The notes: generated by a model from the sequence alone, not told the origin. Numbered from the stretch's first letter, positions 23,981-33,872 are shown. The stretch is 64,000 bases of DNA from Pseudomonas sp. CFII64 (GCF_000416235.1 NZ_ATLO01000051.1:186001-250000), one strand, 5' to 3'. Made by a program: numbers and translations.

Positions 23981-26295
23981 ATTGGCTCCGGAAAGTATTG
24001 ATCGAGGTAGGCGAGGAACGAAGGAACGTGAATGGGTTTGGTCAGCACGGCCGTCGCGCCAGCCTTGCGCAAGGTCTGGCCTGTGAGGTCACTGGCGTCT
24101 GCGGTGATCATCAACACCGGCGTGGTACGGGTGAACGCGGACTGGCGCAAGCGCTGCAGGACATTGAGCCCTTCGATGTCCGGCAGGGAAACGTCCAGCA
24201 GAATCAGTTGCGGTGCGTGTTGTGCGGCCAGGTCCAGGCCCAATTGCCCTTGCATGCTCGAAAGCAGTTTTATTCCGGGTCGCTGTTGCAGCAAGGTTTC
24301 GATGAGGGCAAGGCTGGAGAGGTTGTCTTCGATGCATAACAGCTTGCCCCGGACCTTGGCACCGGGGATCAGCGCCAGGGCGTCGATGGGCGCAGCAACG
24401 GGCCCGGCGGGTTGCTGCAGGCGCACAAAAGGCAGTTCCAACGTAAATCTTGAACCAGCGCCAGGTTGGCTTTGCACGGTCAGGCTGCCGCTCATCATTT
24501 CCAGAAGGCTCTTGCTCAGCGCCAGGCCGAGGCCACTGCCTTCAACGTTCGGATTCGTCTCAAGTCGCTCGAACGGCTTGAAAAGCTGGTTCAGTCGATC
24601 AGCGGCAATGCCCTTGCCGGTATCGCACACTGACACGGCAGTCCGTTGTTGATCAAACTTGACCTCTATGCGCACCTGACCCTCGGGCCGGTTGTACTTG
24701 ATGGCGTTGGACAGCAGGTTCAAGAGCACCTGGGTCAGGCGTTGTCGATCAGCGACGATCCCGTTGTCAGCGTCCAGCGTCGGTAATGACTCCAGATGGA
24801 TGCCAGCCTCTGCAGCCATCGGCGAGACCAGTGTCAAGGCTTCTTGCAGCGCAATTGCCAACGGCACCGATTCGATGTTCAGCGGCAGGCGTCCGGCTTC
24901 GATCTTGGCAATGTCCAGCACTTCGTTGATCAGCGTCAGCAAGTGCTGGCCGGCGCGCAGGATATGGCCAATCTGGGTCTTTTGTTCTGGTAGTGAGTCC
25001 ATGTCCAACAGTTGCGCAAAGCCCAGAATCGAGTTCAGCGGTGTGCGCAGTTCGTGGCTCATGCGCGACAAAAATTCGCTTTTGGCCCGACTGGCGCGCT
25101 CGGCTTCTTCGCGGGCGGTGCGCAGGGCAATCTCGGCCGCACGGCGGTCGGTAATGTCCCGGGTGATCTTCGAGAAACCGCGTAACGCACCGCTGCTGTC
25201 GTATTGAGCGGTGATCACCACGCTGGCCCAAAAGCGGCTGCCATCCTTGCGGCAACGCCACGCTTCTTCCATGTAGTGCCCGTCGCGCATGGCTTCACGC
25301 AGGGCCATCTCGGGATGTTGCGGGCACTCTTGCGTCAGGTAAAACACGGAAAAGTGCTGGCCGATGATTTCCTGTTCGGTGTAGCCCTTGATCCGCTCGG
25401 CGCCAGCGTTCCAACTGGTGACATTACCCTGGGTGTCGAGGGCGAAGATCCCGTAGTCCTTCACGCCGTCGATGATCAGTCGCAAGCGCTCTTCATTGTC
25501 GCGCAACGCTCGCTCGCGCTCGGCCAGCAGAATGCCAGCCTCCACCAGGCGCGTGCCCAACTGGCCAATCTCATCTTGCTCTGGCGGCTGCGGCAGCAAC
25601 GGCTGACCAAGGGCCAGGCGTTGGGCGTTGCCTTGGACTTGCTGCACCCGGGCGACGATGCCCTTGGACAAAAACAGCACCGCAACGATGGCGCCAAACA
25701 ACCCGCAGAGGGCGGCCAGCAGCGTTGAAAGCAGCAACCGCTGGCGAGTCGCGGACGCCGCCGCAGTACGCTCGGCAAGTAATGTGTCTTCCAGGGTGAG
25801 CATGGTGCTGATGTGCTCGCGTAATTCGTCGAGGACGTGTTTATTGTTGATCAGGATGGTGGTGAACGTCTCGGGGTTTGTCTGGCGATCACTCAGCAGT
25901 TCCTCCAGACCATCGACTCTGGTGTTGATCAGCGGCGTGATGGCGATGAGTTGTGCACGCACCCGTTCATCACGAACGTTGCTGTCGAGACGGCGCAGGG
26001 CCGATTCGATCAGGGGCTTGGCGTTCAGGTAGCCCGGCAGGAAGTCTTCCCGCCGTGTCAGCAGATAACCGCGCACACTGGCGGCGGCTTCGGCGAGCAA
26101 GGTGTGCACGGTCTGGATATCGCCTTGGACCAACAATACTCGGCGTACGTCTTCTTCGGCGCGGGCGGTCTGGCGTTCGGCGATATAAATCAACACCAGA
26201 GACAGCAGCAGGACCACCAGGGGCAGTGAAATCACCACCAAGGCCTTGCTCCGTAGTGGCAGGTCGGCCCAGCGTCTGGCGTTAGACACCCTCAT
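23977..26295 (-). CDS. Hybrid sensor histidine kinase (CHASE3-HAMP-PAS-HisKA-HATPase-REC)
   Basis: 772 residues: TM1 at about 18-40, a CHASE3-type helical periplasmic domain to about 185, TM2 at about 188-210 and HAMP. A PAS domain follows (LRLIIDGVKDYGIFALDTQGNVTSWNAGAERIKGYT) with its PAC segment (KDGSRFWASVVITA). HisKA has the phospho-His in RMSHELRTPLNSILGF; HATPase has NLLSNAIKY, DTGKGIA and GSGLGLALSK boxes. The C-terminal receiver has Asp in LILLDVSLPDIEG. Start and stop overlap both neighbours by 4 bases. The signal is unknown; a redox or stress input through PAS is common. Confidence 0.93.
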   Translation of the reverse strand: MRVSNARRWADLPLRSKALVVISLPLVVLLLSLVLIYIAERQTARAEEDVRRVLLVQGDIQTVHTLLAEAAASVRGYLLTRREDFLPGYLNAKPLIESALRRLDSNVRDERVRAQLIAITPLINTRVDGLEELLSDRQTNPETFTTILINNKHVLDELREHISTMLTLEDTLLAERTAAASATRQRLLLSTLLAALCGLFGAIVAVLFLSKGIVARVQQVQGNAQRLALGQPLLPQPPEQDEIGQLGTRLVEAGILLAERERALRDNEERLRLIIDGVKDYGIFALDTQGNVTSWNAGAERIKGYTEQEIIGQHFSVFYLTQECPQHPEMALREAMRDGHYMEEAWRCRKDGSRFWASVVITAQYDSSGALRGFSKITRDITDRRAAEIALRTAREEAERASRAKSEFLSRMSHELRTPLNSILGFAQLLDMDSLPEQKTQIGHILRAGQHLLTLINEVLDIAKIEAGRLPLNIESVPLAIALQEALTLVSPMAAEAGIHLESLPTLDADNGIVADRQRLTQVLLNLLSNAIKYNRPEGQVRIEVKFDQQRTAVSVCDTGKGIAADRLNQLFKPFERLETNPNVEGSGLGLALSKSLLEMMSGSLTVQSQPGAGSRFTLELPFVRLQQPAGPVAAPIDALALIPGAKVRGKLLCIEDNLSSLALIETLLQQRPGIKLLSSMQGQLGLDLAAQHAPQLILLDVSLPDIEGLNVLQRLRQSAFTRTTPVLMITADASDLTGQTLRKAGATAVLTKPIHVPSFLAYLDQYFPEPM

Positions 26296-26945
26296 GGTTG
26301 AGTCACCAGGCCCAGGGCAATGCCACGGACCGCCGCCTGGGTTCGATCCGCAGCCCCGAGTTTGCCGATGACCCGTTCGACGTGGGTTTTTGCCGTGCCG
26401 GTGGTGATGCCCAGTTTCTCGCCGATTTCACGATTACCCATGCCGGCCGCCACCAGTCCAAGCACTTGGCGTTCCCGAGCCGTGAGGTTTTCGGCGGGTG
26501 TGGCGCCGCAGGTGTTGCGTTGGGTCATGCGCCGCAGCAGGCGGGCGCTGACCGTGCTATTGAGGGCCTCTTCACCGGCGGCGACCCGCTGCAAGGCGTC
26601 GATCACTTCACTGCGGCTGGCGTCCTTGAGTAGATACCCCATGGCGCCAGCATTCATTGCCGCTTCCAGGTGATCGGGACTGTCGTCCATGGTGAAGATC
26701 ACCACTTTCAGCGCCGGCAGGCGTTGCTGAAGAATCCGTGCCGCGTCCAGACCATTGAGCCCCGGCATGCGAATATCGAGGATGACGATGTCCGGAAGCA
26801 ACTGTTCGCACAGATCCACCGCTTCCTGACCATCGCAGGCCTGGCCGACTACTTCAAATTGTGGATGACCCGCCAGCAGCGCGACGAAACCGGTACGCGT
26901 GACTTCATGGTCGTCGGCCAGCACCAGACGGAAGGCTTGGGTCAT
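26292..26945 (-). CDS. NarL/FixJ-type response regulator
   Basis: 217 residues: an N-terminal receiver (LVLADDHEVTRTGF; phospho-Asp in DIVILDIRMPGLNG) and a C-terminal LuxR helix-turn-helix (LTARERQVLGLVAAGMGNREIGEKLGITTGTAKTHVERVIGKLGA). It is a DNA-binding output protein. It is co-transcribed with, and overlaps by 4 bases, the HisKA_3 kinase upstream, which is the usual partner type for NarL-family regulators. Confidence 0.94.
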   Translation of the reverse strand: MTQAFRLVLADDHEVTRTGFVALLAGHPQFEVVGQACDGQEAVDLCEQLLPDIVILDIRMPGLNGLDAARILQQRLPALKVVIFTMDDSPDHLEAAMNAGAMGYLLKDASRSEVIDALQRVAAGEEALNSTVSARLLRRMTQRNTCGATPAENLTARERQVLGLVAAGMGNREIGEKLGITTGTAKTHVERVIGKLGAADRTQAAVRGIALGLVTQP

Positions 26946-28126
26946 TGAGGTGTTCCATTCAGGTGGGTTGGCACGCGGGCATACAGTTGAGTGCCGCCGT
27001 CGATTGCGCTGGTGCAGGTGAGGCTTCCACCCAGCATGCTGGCGCGTTCCTGCATGGTGGCCAGGCCCAGGTGCCGAGTGCCATCGGTGTCGAGCGGTTG
27101 TACCAGGGCAAAGCCTTTGCCGTTATCGGCCACTCGCAGCAAGGCATGGTCTTCGTGCAACTCCAGCGTCAGCTGTACCTGGCTCGCCCGGGCATGTTTG
27201 AGGGTGTTGTTCACTGCTTCCTGAGCGATCCTGAACAACGCGATCTCAACCTGGCTGGGAAAGCGCGCCTCGCAACGTGCAAGCCACTGCACGCTGATCC
27301 CGGCGTCTCGCAACCGATCTGCCTCTTTGTCGACGGCCTTCAGCAGTCCGAAATCGTCGAGAACCGTCGGGCGCAAGCCGCCGATCAGCTGCCGGCTCTC
27401 GCCCACAGAGTGCTGGGCCAGCGCCAGAATCGCCTGCAAGTTCGCCCCAAGGGCGTCCGGCAGTGGAGGGCAGTTCCCGGCGAAACCTTGCAAACGCTGA
27501 TGCAGTCCAGCGAGGGTTTGGGCGAGACCATCGTGCAGGTCGTAGGCCACGCGTTTACGCTCGTCTTCCTGGGCGCGGAACAGTCGATTGACCAGGTCCG
27601 ACAGGGTCCGATCCCGGGCCTTGAGCGCCATCAGCAATCGATCGTTTTCAAGGTGCGCGGCCAGCAGGGTGGCGAGCAGTTGCAGCGATTCGCTGTCTTC
27701 GTTGTCTGGCGTCCTCAGGCTGACGCTGTTGGCCAGAACCAGGGCGCCAAAGGCATTGCCGTCGCCGCCGCGCAGCGGAACCCGCAGCACGCAGGGCAGG
27801 GTTTCCTCCGGACGCTCCTGCCAACATGGCGTGCGCATGGCACAGTCGGCGACCGTATCGAGGCTGCTCAGTCGATCACGACTGCCATGCCGGGCAGTGG
27901 TACTGACGCGCCCCTCAGCGTCCCATTCCTGCAGCAACCCATGGTCCATCGCGAGGAAGGCGCACGCCCGCGCCAACACGCGCTCGCGCATGGCGTCAGG
28001 GGCCAGTTGGGTCAACTCCTGCCCGGCATCCACCAACAGCCGCAGGCGCGCCGCGCGACTCTCGGATTGTCGATATTGAGTGCGGATGGCCAGGGCGCTG
28101 CCGGGGTCGTGAGGAGGGCGCTGCAT
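26942..28126 (-). CDS. Cytoplasmic GAF-domain histidine kinase (HisKA_3, NarX-like)
   Basis: 394 residues without transmembrane segments. A GAF-like domain covers about residues 20-165, then the HisKA_3 dimerisation helix with phospho-His in ERKRVAYDLHDGLAQTLAGLHQRL, and a HATPase ending in LRVADNGKGF and HLGLATMQERASMLGGSL. It is the first gene of the four-gene signalling operon and probably phosphorylates the following NarL-type regulator. Soluble signal detection through GAF is expected. A 395-codon frame on the opposite strand is a shadow. Confidence 0.92.
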   Translation of the reverse strand: MQRPPHDPGSALAIRTQYRQSESRAARLRLLVDAGQELTQLAPDAMRERVLARACAFLAMDHGLLQEWDAEGRVSTTARHGSRDRLSSLDTVADCAMRTPCWQERPEETLPCVLRVPLRGGDGNAFGALVLANSVSLRTPDNEDSESLQLLATLLAAHLENDRLLMALKARDRTLSDLVNRLFRAQEDERKRVAYDLHDGLAQTLAGLHQRLQGFAGNCPPLPDALGANLQAILALAQHSVGESRQLIGGLRPTVLDDFGLLKAVDKEADRLRDAGISVQWLARCEARFPSQVEIALFRIAQEAVNNTLKHARASQVQLTLELHEDHALLRVADNGKGFALVQPLDTDGTRHLGLATMQERASMLGGSLTCTSAIDGGTQLYARVPTHLNGTPQ

Positions 28127-28300
28127 GGTTAGATTCCGGCGTTGAGACAGGCCCGCGGGCGCAGGGGGAGGTCATTAAACCTTGTTAACGGGCTTGAGCG
28201 CCATCTGCCAAATGGCATAGGTAAATGACTCTGATTGGCCGATGTCGGCTGGCTGGCGAGTCGGCAAAGTGGGCTCACCAACCATTCATGGAATATCGCA

Positions 28301-28819
28301 ATGAAACTGAAAATCCCGGCCATCGCCCTGTGTTTTGCCCTTGGCGCCTCGTTTGTACAAGCAGCAGAGACCGCCCCGTACGTTTACCGCGGAGTAGCCC
28401 AAACCCCGGCCAACGTGAAGGACCGAGAGATTGCCGGTTTGTTTGATCGCTGGAACAGCGCCCTGAAGACCGGCAATGCGCAAACCGTCGTGGACCTCTA
28501 CGCCCCGAACGCCGTGCTGCAGCCGACGGTGTCCAATCAGGTGCGCACCACGCCAGCGGAGATCAAGGACTACTTCGATCACTTCCTGCCGATGAAACCG
28601 GCGGGCCAGATCAACTACCGCGAAATCCATCAACTGGGCGCCAATGTCGCCATGGACAGTGGCGTCTATACGTTCACGCTGACCGACGCCAACGCAAAGA
28701 CCCGTCAAGTACAGGCGCGCTACACCTTCGTCTACGAACAAGTTGACGGGCAGTGGAAAATTCTCAACCACCACTCTTCAGCGATGCCAGAAGCACAGGT
28801 ACTGCACACCGCAAAATGA
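28301..28819 (+). CDS. Secreted SnoaL-like/DUF4440 (SgcJ/EcaC family) protein
   Basis: 172 residues from the ATG at 28301, which gives a clean signal peptide (IPAIALCFALGASFVQAAE). An in-frame start at 28235 would add 22 unlikely residues. The mature domain has the cystatin-like cone fold pattern: DREIAGLFDRWNSALKTGNAQTVVDLYAPNAVLQPT, IKDYFDHFLPMKP, ending with YTFVYEQVDGQWKILNHHSSAMP. The related CaMKII-association domain has the same form. No catalytic function is known for such periplasmic members. It stands alone, divergent from the signalling operon, and could be its target. Confidence 0.85.
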   Translation: MKLKIPAIALCFALGASFVQAAETAPYVYRGVAQTPANVKDREIAGLFDRWNSALKTGNAQTVVDLYAPNAVLQPTVSNQVRTTPAEIKDYFDHFLPMKPAGQINYREIHQLGANVAMDSGVYTFTLTDANAKTRQVQARYTFVYEQVDGQWKILNHHSSAMPEAQVLHTAK

Positions 28820-29045
28820 GCGCGTTGTCCGTTGCTGATCTGCAAAGCCCGCGAATGTGGTTCGCTCAGTTGACTGAAATCCTTCATGGCTTCGCGCGAA
28901 GAGGGCACTTTGATACTATGCTCAGTGCCATTGCAGGCAATGTGCTGGTTTCAATTGTCGGCCGCGTCGTTGACCAGTCGATCCAGGCTGTCGGCAGGTG
29001 CAGGTGGATTACTGCTAGTCAATCCCAAGCACGATGGAGAACAGC

Positions 29046-30134
29046 ATGAACACTAAACCGATCCCCCACATCTTTTGGCGCTTCGCCGGTTGCGTGACCG
29101 CGCTGGCGATGGTGGCTGCCAATCCAGCCCAAGCTGCCGCCGGTGGCCCCACCGCAAATCAGAGCATTGCCTTCAGCAACTCCTACGCGGGCAGCGATTT
29201 CCGCAAGGTGATGGTGCGCAACTGGCAGGAGATCGCGGTCCAGGCGCAACAGGATGGCTTGATCCGGGAGGCTCCGGTGGTCAGCGCCAATAACTCGGCG
29301 TCGGAACAGGCGGCCCATATTCAGGACATGATCGTCAAAGGCGTCAACGCGATCGTCATCCTGGCCGCGTCCGACACAGCCCTCAACGGGGTGATCCGCG
29401 ATGCCTGCAACGCTGGCATCGTGGTGGTCGTCATGGCCAGCCTGGTCACCGAAAGCTGCGTCTATACCGTGGACTACAATTGGTCCGCCATGGGCCGCGT
29501 GGAAATGGACTATGTCGCCGAGCGCCTCAAGGGGACCGGAACGCTGCTAGAGATCCGTGGCATTGCCGGCGATGCCACCGATAAAAACATCAGCGACGGC
29601 ATTCGCAAAGCCGCGAGCGACTATCCGGGCTTGAAGTTCGTCAAGACCGTGTACGGAAACTGGACGGCTTCCGTCGCACGCAAGGAGGTGGCGCTGGCGC
29701 TGCCGTCGCTGCCCAGCATTGATGCCGTCGCGACTCAGGGGGGCGACGGTTATGGCGCGGCCATGGCGTTCAAGGCGGCGGGACGCCCTTTGCCGATCAT
29801 CGTGATGGGGAACCGTCAGGACGAACTTGCCCTGTGGAAACAGGAGCGCGATGCCAATGGCTACGAGACTGTCTCGGTCTCCGCCTCCCCGAGCGTCTCC
29901 CAGGTAGGTTTCTGGGTGGCTCAGCAGGTTCTCGCGGGCAAACAGGTGCCGAAGTTCGTCGAGGTGCCGCTGGTACGCATCGATGCGAAAGACCTGGACG
30001 CCTGGCTCGCCACTATGCCCGTGGGCGGCGCCGCCAATCCTATATACAGCCAGGCTTCCGTGGTGGCGATGATCGACGCGGCCATCAATAACACGGCGCC
30101 GCCGACGCCTTTGCCGGAGATTTTGAAGCAGTAG
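29046..30134 (+). CDS. Sugar-type (RbsB-like) periplasmic binding protein linked to a sensor kinase
   Basis: 362 residues from the ATG at 29046, which has GGAG 6 bases upstream; an ATG 12 bases earlier would overlap that site. A signal peptide ends near PAQAA. The body is a type-1 periplasmic binding fold (SIAFSNSYAGSDFRKVMVRNWQEIA, QDMIVKGVNAIVILAASDTALNGVIRDACNAGIVVVV, AVATQGGDGYGAAMAFKAAGRPLPIIVMG). No ABC permease or ATPase is near. The next gene, 24 bases on, is a large sensor kinase, so this protein probably presents a ligand to the kinase, as LuxP does to LuxQ or TorT to TorS. Confidence 0.85.
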   Translation: MNTKPIPHIFWRFAGCVTALAMVAANPAQAAAGGPTANQSIAFSNSYAGSDFRKVMVRNWQEIAVQAQQDGLIREAPVVSANNSASEQAAHIQDMIVKGVNAIVILAASDTALNGVIRDACNAGIVVVVMASLVTESCVYTVDYNWSAMGRVEMDYVAERLKGTGTLLEIRGIAGDATDKNISDGIRKAASDYPGLKFVKTVYGNWTASVARKEVALALPSLPSIDAVATQGGDGYGAAMAFKAAGRPLPIIVMGNRQDELALWKQERDANGYETVSVSASPSVSQVGFWVAQQVLAGKQVPKFVEVPLVRIDAKDLDAWLATMPVGGAANPIYSQASVVAMIDAAINNTAPPTPLPEILKQ

Positions 30135-30158
30135 CGGCGGGCGAGGATGCGAGGCGCC

Positions 30159-33100
30159 ATGTTGACATTCAAACCCGTCAGGGACAGGCCCATTGCCGTC
30201 AAAATTGGCCTGGCGGTCGCCGCACTGGTGTTCCTGATGCTGGCGGTCTCGCTAGTGAACCTCTATGGCTTGCGCGGCATGGTACGTGCTGTGGATTCGG
30301 CCAGCCATTCCGCGGAAATTCTGGCGTCGGTCAACGGGGCCACCGGGCGAGTGGAAAACTTCATCGCCACCCGCGATCAGGAAAGCCTTTCGCAGGCCGA
30401 AGGCATGGTGGCGACGGCTATCGCGGGCCTCAGCGCCATTCCGGTGGCTGAGGCGGAATCGCTCAAAGGCAGCCTTGATAGGCTCGCCGGGGCGATCGCC
30501 GCCTTGCGGGCGGCGACCCTGACCATGGATGGCGAAACGGAGAACATGACATCCCACTACGGCCGGATGCGAGAGGCGACGATCCTCGTCGAACAGGGTA
30601 TCGCCGAAGGGCTGAAGGGTGTTGATTCCCGCGCCGCTGACCACCAGACGCGGGTGAGCGACATCGAAAGCGCTCATCGCATTCTGGATATCCTGCGCAA
30701 CGGCGAACGGATCATCACCGCCAATGTGGCCAGGATGCTGGTGACCGGCGATGATTCGGCCGCCACTGCAGCCCGCAACGCCTGCGCGGCACTCCCGCCC
30801 GTGGTCGAGCAATTGCGTGAGATGATGGGGACGCCGCAGGAGGGAGAGATCCTGGACCAGTTGGCGACGGCGGTCGCTGCTGCCAGCCTGGCGGTCGAGC
30901 ACCTTGGCGAGGCGCCCAGGCTTCGGGGAGACGAGGCTTTGCGGCATCTCGCCGCCGTCGGGGATCTGGTCGAGCGCCTCGAGGTAATGTTGGGTGAAGT
31001 GGACGAGCACGTTGCCCATGACGCAAACGACATTCAGGCTGCAACCGGTTTGCTGCGCAATGCAGCTGCGTTGTCCAAGCGTTTCGCCGAGCGCGTGGCC
31101 ACCCTGGAGGCACAGACCTTGTCGTTTCGCCTGTCGCCGTCGGCCGAAGTCGCCAGCTCGGTCGGCGCTATCCTGGACGAGCTCTCCCGTCTCGCTCGCG
31201 TTCTCCCTTCAACCGTGGGGCTGCAAGCCAAGGCTACGCCTTTGACGGTCAGCGATCAGATTGTCGGCTACCGGGCGGCATTCGCCCGGTTCCATCAGGC
31301 GAGCAACTCATTGAGCGACGCGCGCGACCAGGTTCGCAACGAGGCGCGCAGCGCCGGTCTGTTGGTTGCACGCTTTGCTGGAGAAGCGCGGTCCGATGCC
31401 CTGGCCCACAATGATCGCGGCATGTTTGCCACGGTGATCGCCGGTAGCGTCGCTATCCTGCTGGCCGGCGCCATCGCCTGGAGCACCTCGCGATTTATCG
31501 CGCAGCCCATCGTGGCCTTGGCCTCGGCGATGCGCCGGCTTGCGGCCGGCGACCTGACCACCGAGATCGCCAGCGCCGGACGCGGCGACGAGATCGGGAT
31601 CATGACCCGCGCCGTACGGGTGTTCCAGGAGAATGCCCTACGCATCCGGGTGTTAGAAGCCGAGGCCGAAGCCGAACGACAGCAAGTGCAGGCCTCTCTG
31701 GAAAGAATGGTCGCCGAACGGACCGACGCGCTGCACCAGCAGACCGAGGTGCTGGAGGCGCAGGCCGTCGAACTCATTCAGGCACGCAATCAGGCCGAGA
31801 CGGCGAACCAGGCAAAGAGCGATTTCGTTGCCACGGTCAGCCACGAACTGCGCACCCCTCTGACTCTCATTCTCGCCCCCCTGGAGCAGCTCTCGACGGC
31901 GACCCTCCCGCCGCCGGACTGGCGTGTGCAAATCGACCGCGCCCAACGCAACGCGCTGCGCCTGATGAACCGGGTGAACGACATCCTCGATTTCTCCAAG
32001 GCCGAAGCGGGCAAGTTTGAGCTGTGTCCGGCACCCGTTGACTTGAACAAAGCGGTTGGCGTGCTGGCCGAGGACGCCGCGATGGTGGCCAAGGGCAAAG
32101 GCTGTACGTTAACTTGCAGCATCGATCCCGCGCTCGGCACGGTTTTCCTGGATCCCGGCCACTTCGAAAAGATTCTTCTCAATCTGGTGAGCAATGCCAT
32201 CAAGTTCACGCCCGCTGGCGGCACCGTGCACCTGGCAGTAACTGCGCTTGAGGGCGAACGATTTGAACTCGCGGTGCAAGATTCGGGGATTGGCATTGCG
32301 CACGACAAACTGCCGCTGCTGTTCCAGCGTTTTTCCCAGATCGACAATTCCGCCACGCGCCACTACAGCGGCACAGGCATTGGTCTCGCCCTGGTCAAGG
32401 ATCTGGTCGAACTGATGGGGGGCGAAGTCGGTGTCAACAGTGAGCCCGGACGAGGGGCGTGCTTCTTCGTTCGACTGCCGCTGGGGGCTGAGCAAAACAC
32501 CGTGCCGACCGAAACCAGCACGATGCACGAGCGATCGTCACCGAGTACAACCGAGCAGCGCCACCTGCGTTTTGACGACGGCCGCCACGGCAGTAGCAAT
32601 GACCAGGTTTCGACGCCAGGCACAGACAGCGAGCAGCACCCGGAACGCGCCTTGCAGTCCAGGGTGCTGGTGGTCGACGACAGCCCGGAAATGCTGAGCT
32701 ACGTGAGTGAGCTTTTGCAGAACGACTACATCGTCGCCACTGCAGTTGATGGAGAACAGGCCTGGGCACTCTTGCAGCGTCGACCCATCGATGTCGTCGT
32801 CTCGGATGTGATGATGCCGGAGCTCGACGGCCTTGGCCTGACAGCCAGAATCAAAGCCAGTGCCGGTTTCGCCCATTTACCCGTGATCCTGTTGACCGCT
32901 CGCGGCGGCGGCGAGGCCTGCGTCTCCGGGCTGGAGAGTGGCGCCGATGACTATATCGCCAAACCCTTCTCGCCGCTGGAACTCAAGGCACGCGTTCGCG
33001 CGGTGCTGCGCATGAGCAAAGTGCAAACCGAACTTCATGCAAAATCCCGTCAGGCGGGCATGGCCGAAATCGCCACGACTGTTCTGCATAACGTCGGCAA

Positions 33101-33872
33101 CGTCCTCAACAGCGTGAACATATCGGCAGAACTGGTCAGCAGCCAGATGCGCACCTCTAAAGCACTGGGGCTGGGCAAGGTGGCTCAACTGATGAACGAA
33201 CACGTTAATGACCTGAGCGATTTTCTCACCAGCGACCAGAAAGGAAAGCTGCTGCCCGGCTACCTGCTCAAGCTGGCGGAGGTGGTGACAGCAGAGCAAC
33301 AGGGCATCATTGAGGAGCTTGAGCGACTCACCAAGGGCGTTGACCACATCAAAACCATTGTCGCTGCCCAGCAGTCCTATGCCGTTGCCGTCAGTGTCGT
33401 CGAGACAGTGCCGGTCCCGGAGTTGATCGATGATGCCTTGCGCATGAGTGCTGGATCACTGACGAGCCAGGACGTGACGGTGGTCAAGGAGATTGCCGAC
33501 TTGCCCCTGCTGTCGCTGGACCGGCACCGGGTGTTGCTGATTCTGGTGAACCTGATCAGCAACGCCAGGCAAGCGCTGGGCGGCGTGGTTGATCGCAGCC
33601 CGTGCATCACGTTTGTCGCCTCCCTAGCTGAGGGGCCAGCACTGCGTATCACGGTGGCGGACAACGGCAATGGGATCGCGCCAGAGCACATGGCGAGTAT
33701 CTTTTCCCATGGATTCACTACTCGCAAAGACGGCCACGGTTTCGGCCTGCACAGCTGCGCGCTGGCCGCGCAGGAAATGGGTGGCAGCTTGGCCGTGCAC
33801 AGCGACGGAGTCGGGCAGGGCGCCACGTTCACCCTCGATGTCCCTCTCGATGCTCCGCAGGATAAGCAATGA
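30159..33872 (+). CDS. Hybrid histidine kinase with two kinase modules (TorS-like sensor)
   Basis: About 1,237 residues from 30159 (GAGG just upstream); an ATG at 30147 is the alternative. TM1 is at about 15-37. An all-helical periplasmic region of about 375 residues follows, as in TorS, then TM2 near 422-442, HAMP and a coiled coil. HisKA has its His in ATVSHELRTPLTL (near 562). HATPase has NLVSNAIKF, DSGIGIA and GTGIGLALVKDL. A receiver has its Asp in DVVVSDVMMPELDG (near 880). A second kinase-like module follows, with the H-box MAEIATTVLHNVGNVLNSVN (near 970) and its own HATPase (NLISNARQAL, ADNGNGIAPEH, DGHGFGLHSCALAAQEMGG). No HPt domain or DNA-binding regulator is adjacent. Confidence 0.93.
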   Translation: MLTFKPVRDRPIAVKIGLAVAALVFLMLAVSLVNLYGLRGMVRAVDSASHSAEILASVNGATGRVENFIATRDQESLSQAEGMVATAIAGLSAIPVAEAESLKGSLDRLAGAIAALRAATLTMDGETENMTSHYGRMREATILVEQGIAEGLKGVDSRAADHQTRVSDIESAHRILDILRNGERIITANVARMLVTGDDSAATAARNACAALPPVVEQLREMMGTPQEGEILDQLATAVAAASLAVEHLGEAPRLRGDEALRHLAAVGDLVERLEVMLGEVDEHVAHDANDIQAATGLLRNAAALSKRFAERVATLEAQTLSFRLSPSAEVASSVGAILDELSRLARVLPSTVGLQAKATPLTVSDQIVGYRAAFARFHQASNSLSDARDQVRNEARSAGLLVARFAGEARSDALAHNDRGMFATVIAGSVAILLAGAIAWSTSRFIAQPIVALASAMRRLAAGDLTTEIASAGRGDEIGIMTRAVRVFQENALRIRVLEAEAEAERQQVQASLERMVAERTDALHQQTEVLEAQAVELIQARNQAETANQAKSDFVATVSHELRTPLTLILAPLEQLSTATLPPPDWRVQIDRAQRNALRLMNRVNDILDFSKAEAGKFELCPAPVDLNKAVGVLAEDAAMVAKGKGCTLTCSIDPALGTVFLDPGHFEKILLNLVSNAIKFTPAGGTVHLAVTALEGERFELAVQDSGIGIAHDKLPLLFQRFSQIDNSATRHYSGTGIGLALVKDLVELMGGEVGVNSEPGRGACFFVRLPLGAEQNTVPTETSTMHERSSPSTTEQRHLRFDDGRHGSSNDQVSTPGTDSEQHPERALQSRVLVVDDSPEMLSYVSELLQNDYIVATAVDGEQAWALLQRRPIDVVVSDVMMPELDGLGLTARIKASAGFAHLPVILLTARGGGEACVSGLESGADDYIAKPFSPLELKARVRAVLRMSKVQTELHAKSRQAGMAEIATTVLHNVGNVLNSVNISAELVSSQMRTSKALGLGKVAQLMNEHVNDLSDFLTSDQKGKLLPGYLLKLAEVVTAEQQGIIEELERLTKGVDHIKTIVAAQQSYAVAVSVVETVPVPELIDDALRMSAGSLTSQDVTVVKEIADLPLLSLDRHRVLLILVNLISNARQALGGVVDRSPCITFVASLAEGPALRITVADNGNGIAPEHMASIFSHGFTTRKDGHGFGLHSCALAAQEMGGSLAVHSDGVGQGATFTLDVPLDAPQDKQ

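Noticed and set aside
26945..28132. Plus-strand open frame of about 395 codons opposite the GAF kinase
   Set aside because: It is the shadow of a high-GC gene with clear kinase motifs on the minus strand; the translated product has no recognisable domain.
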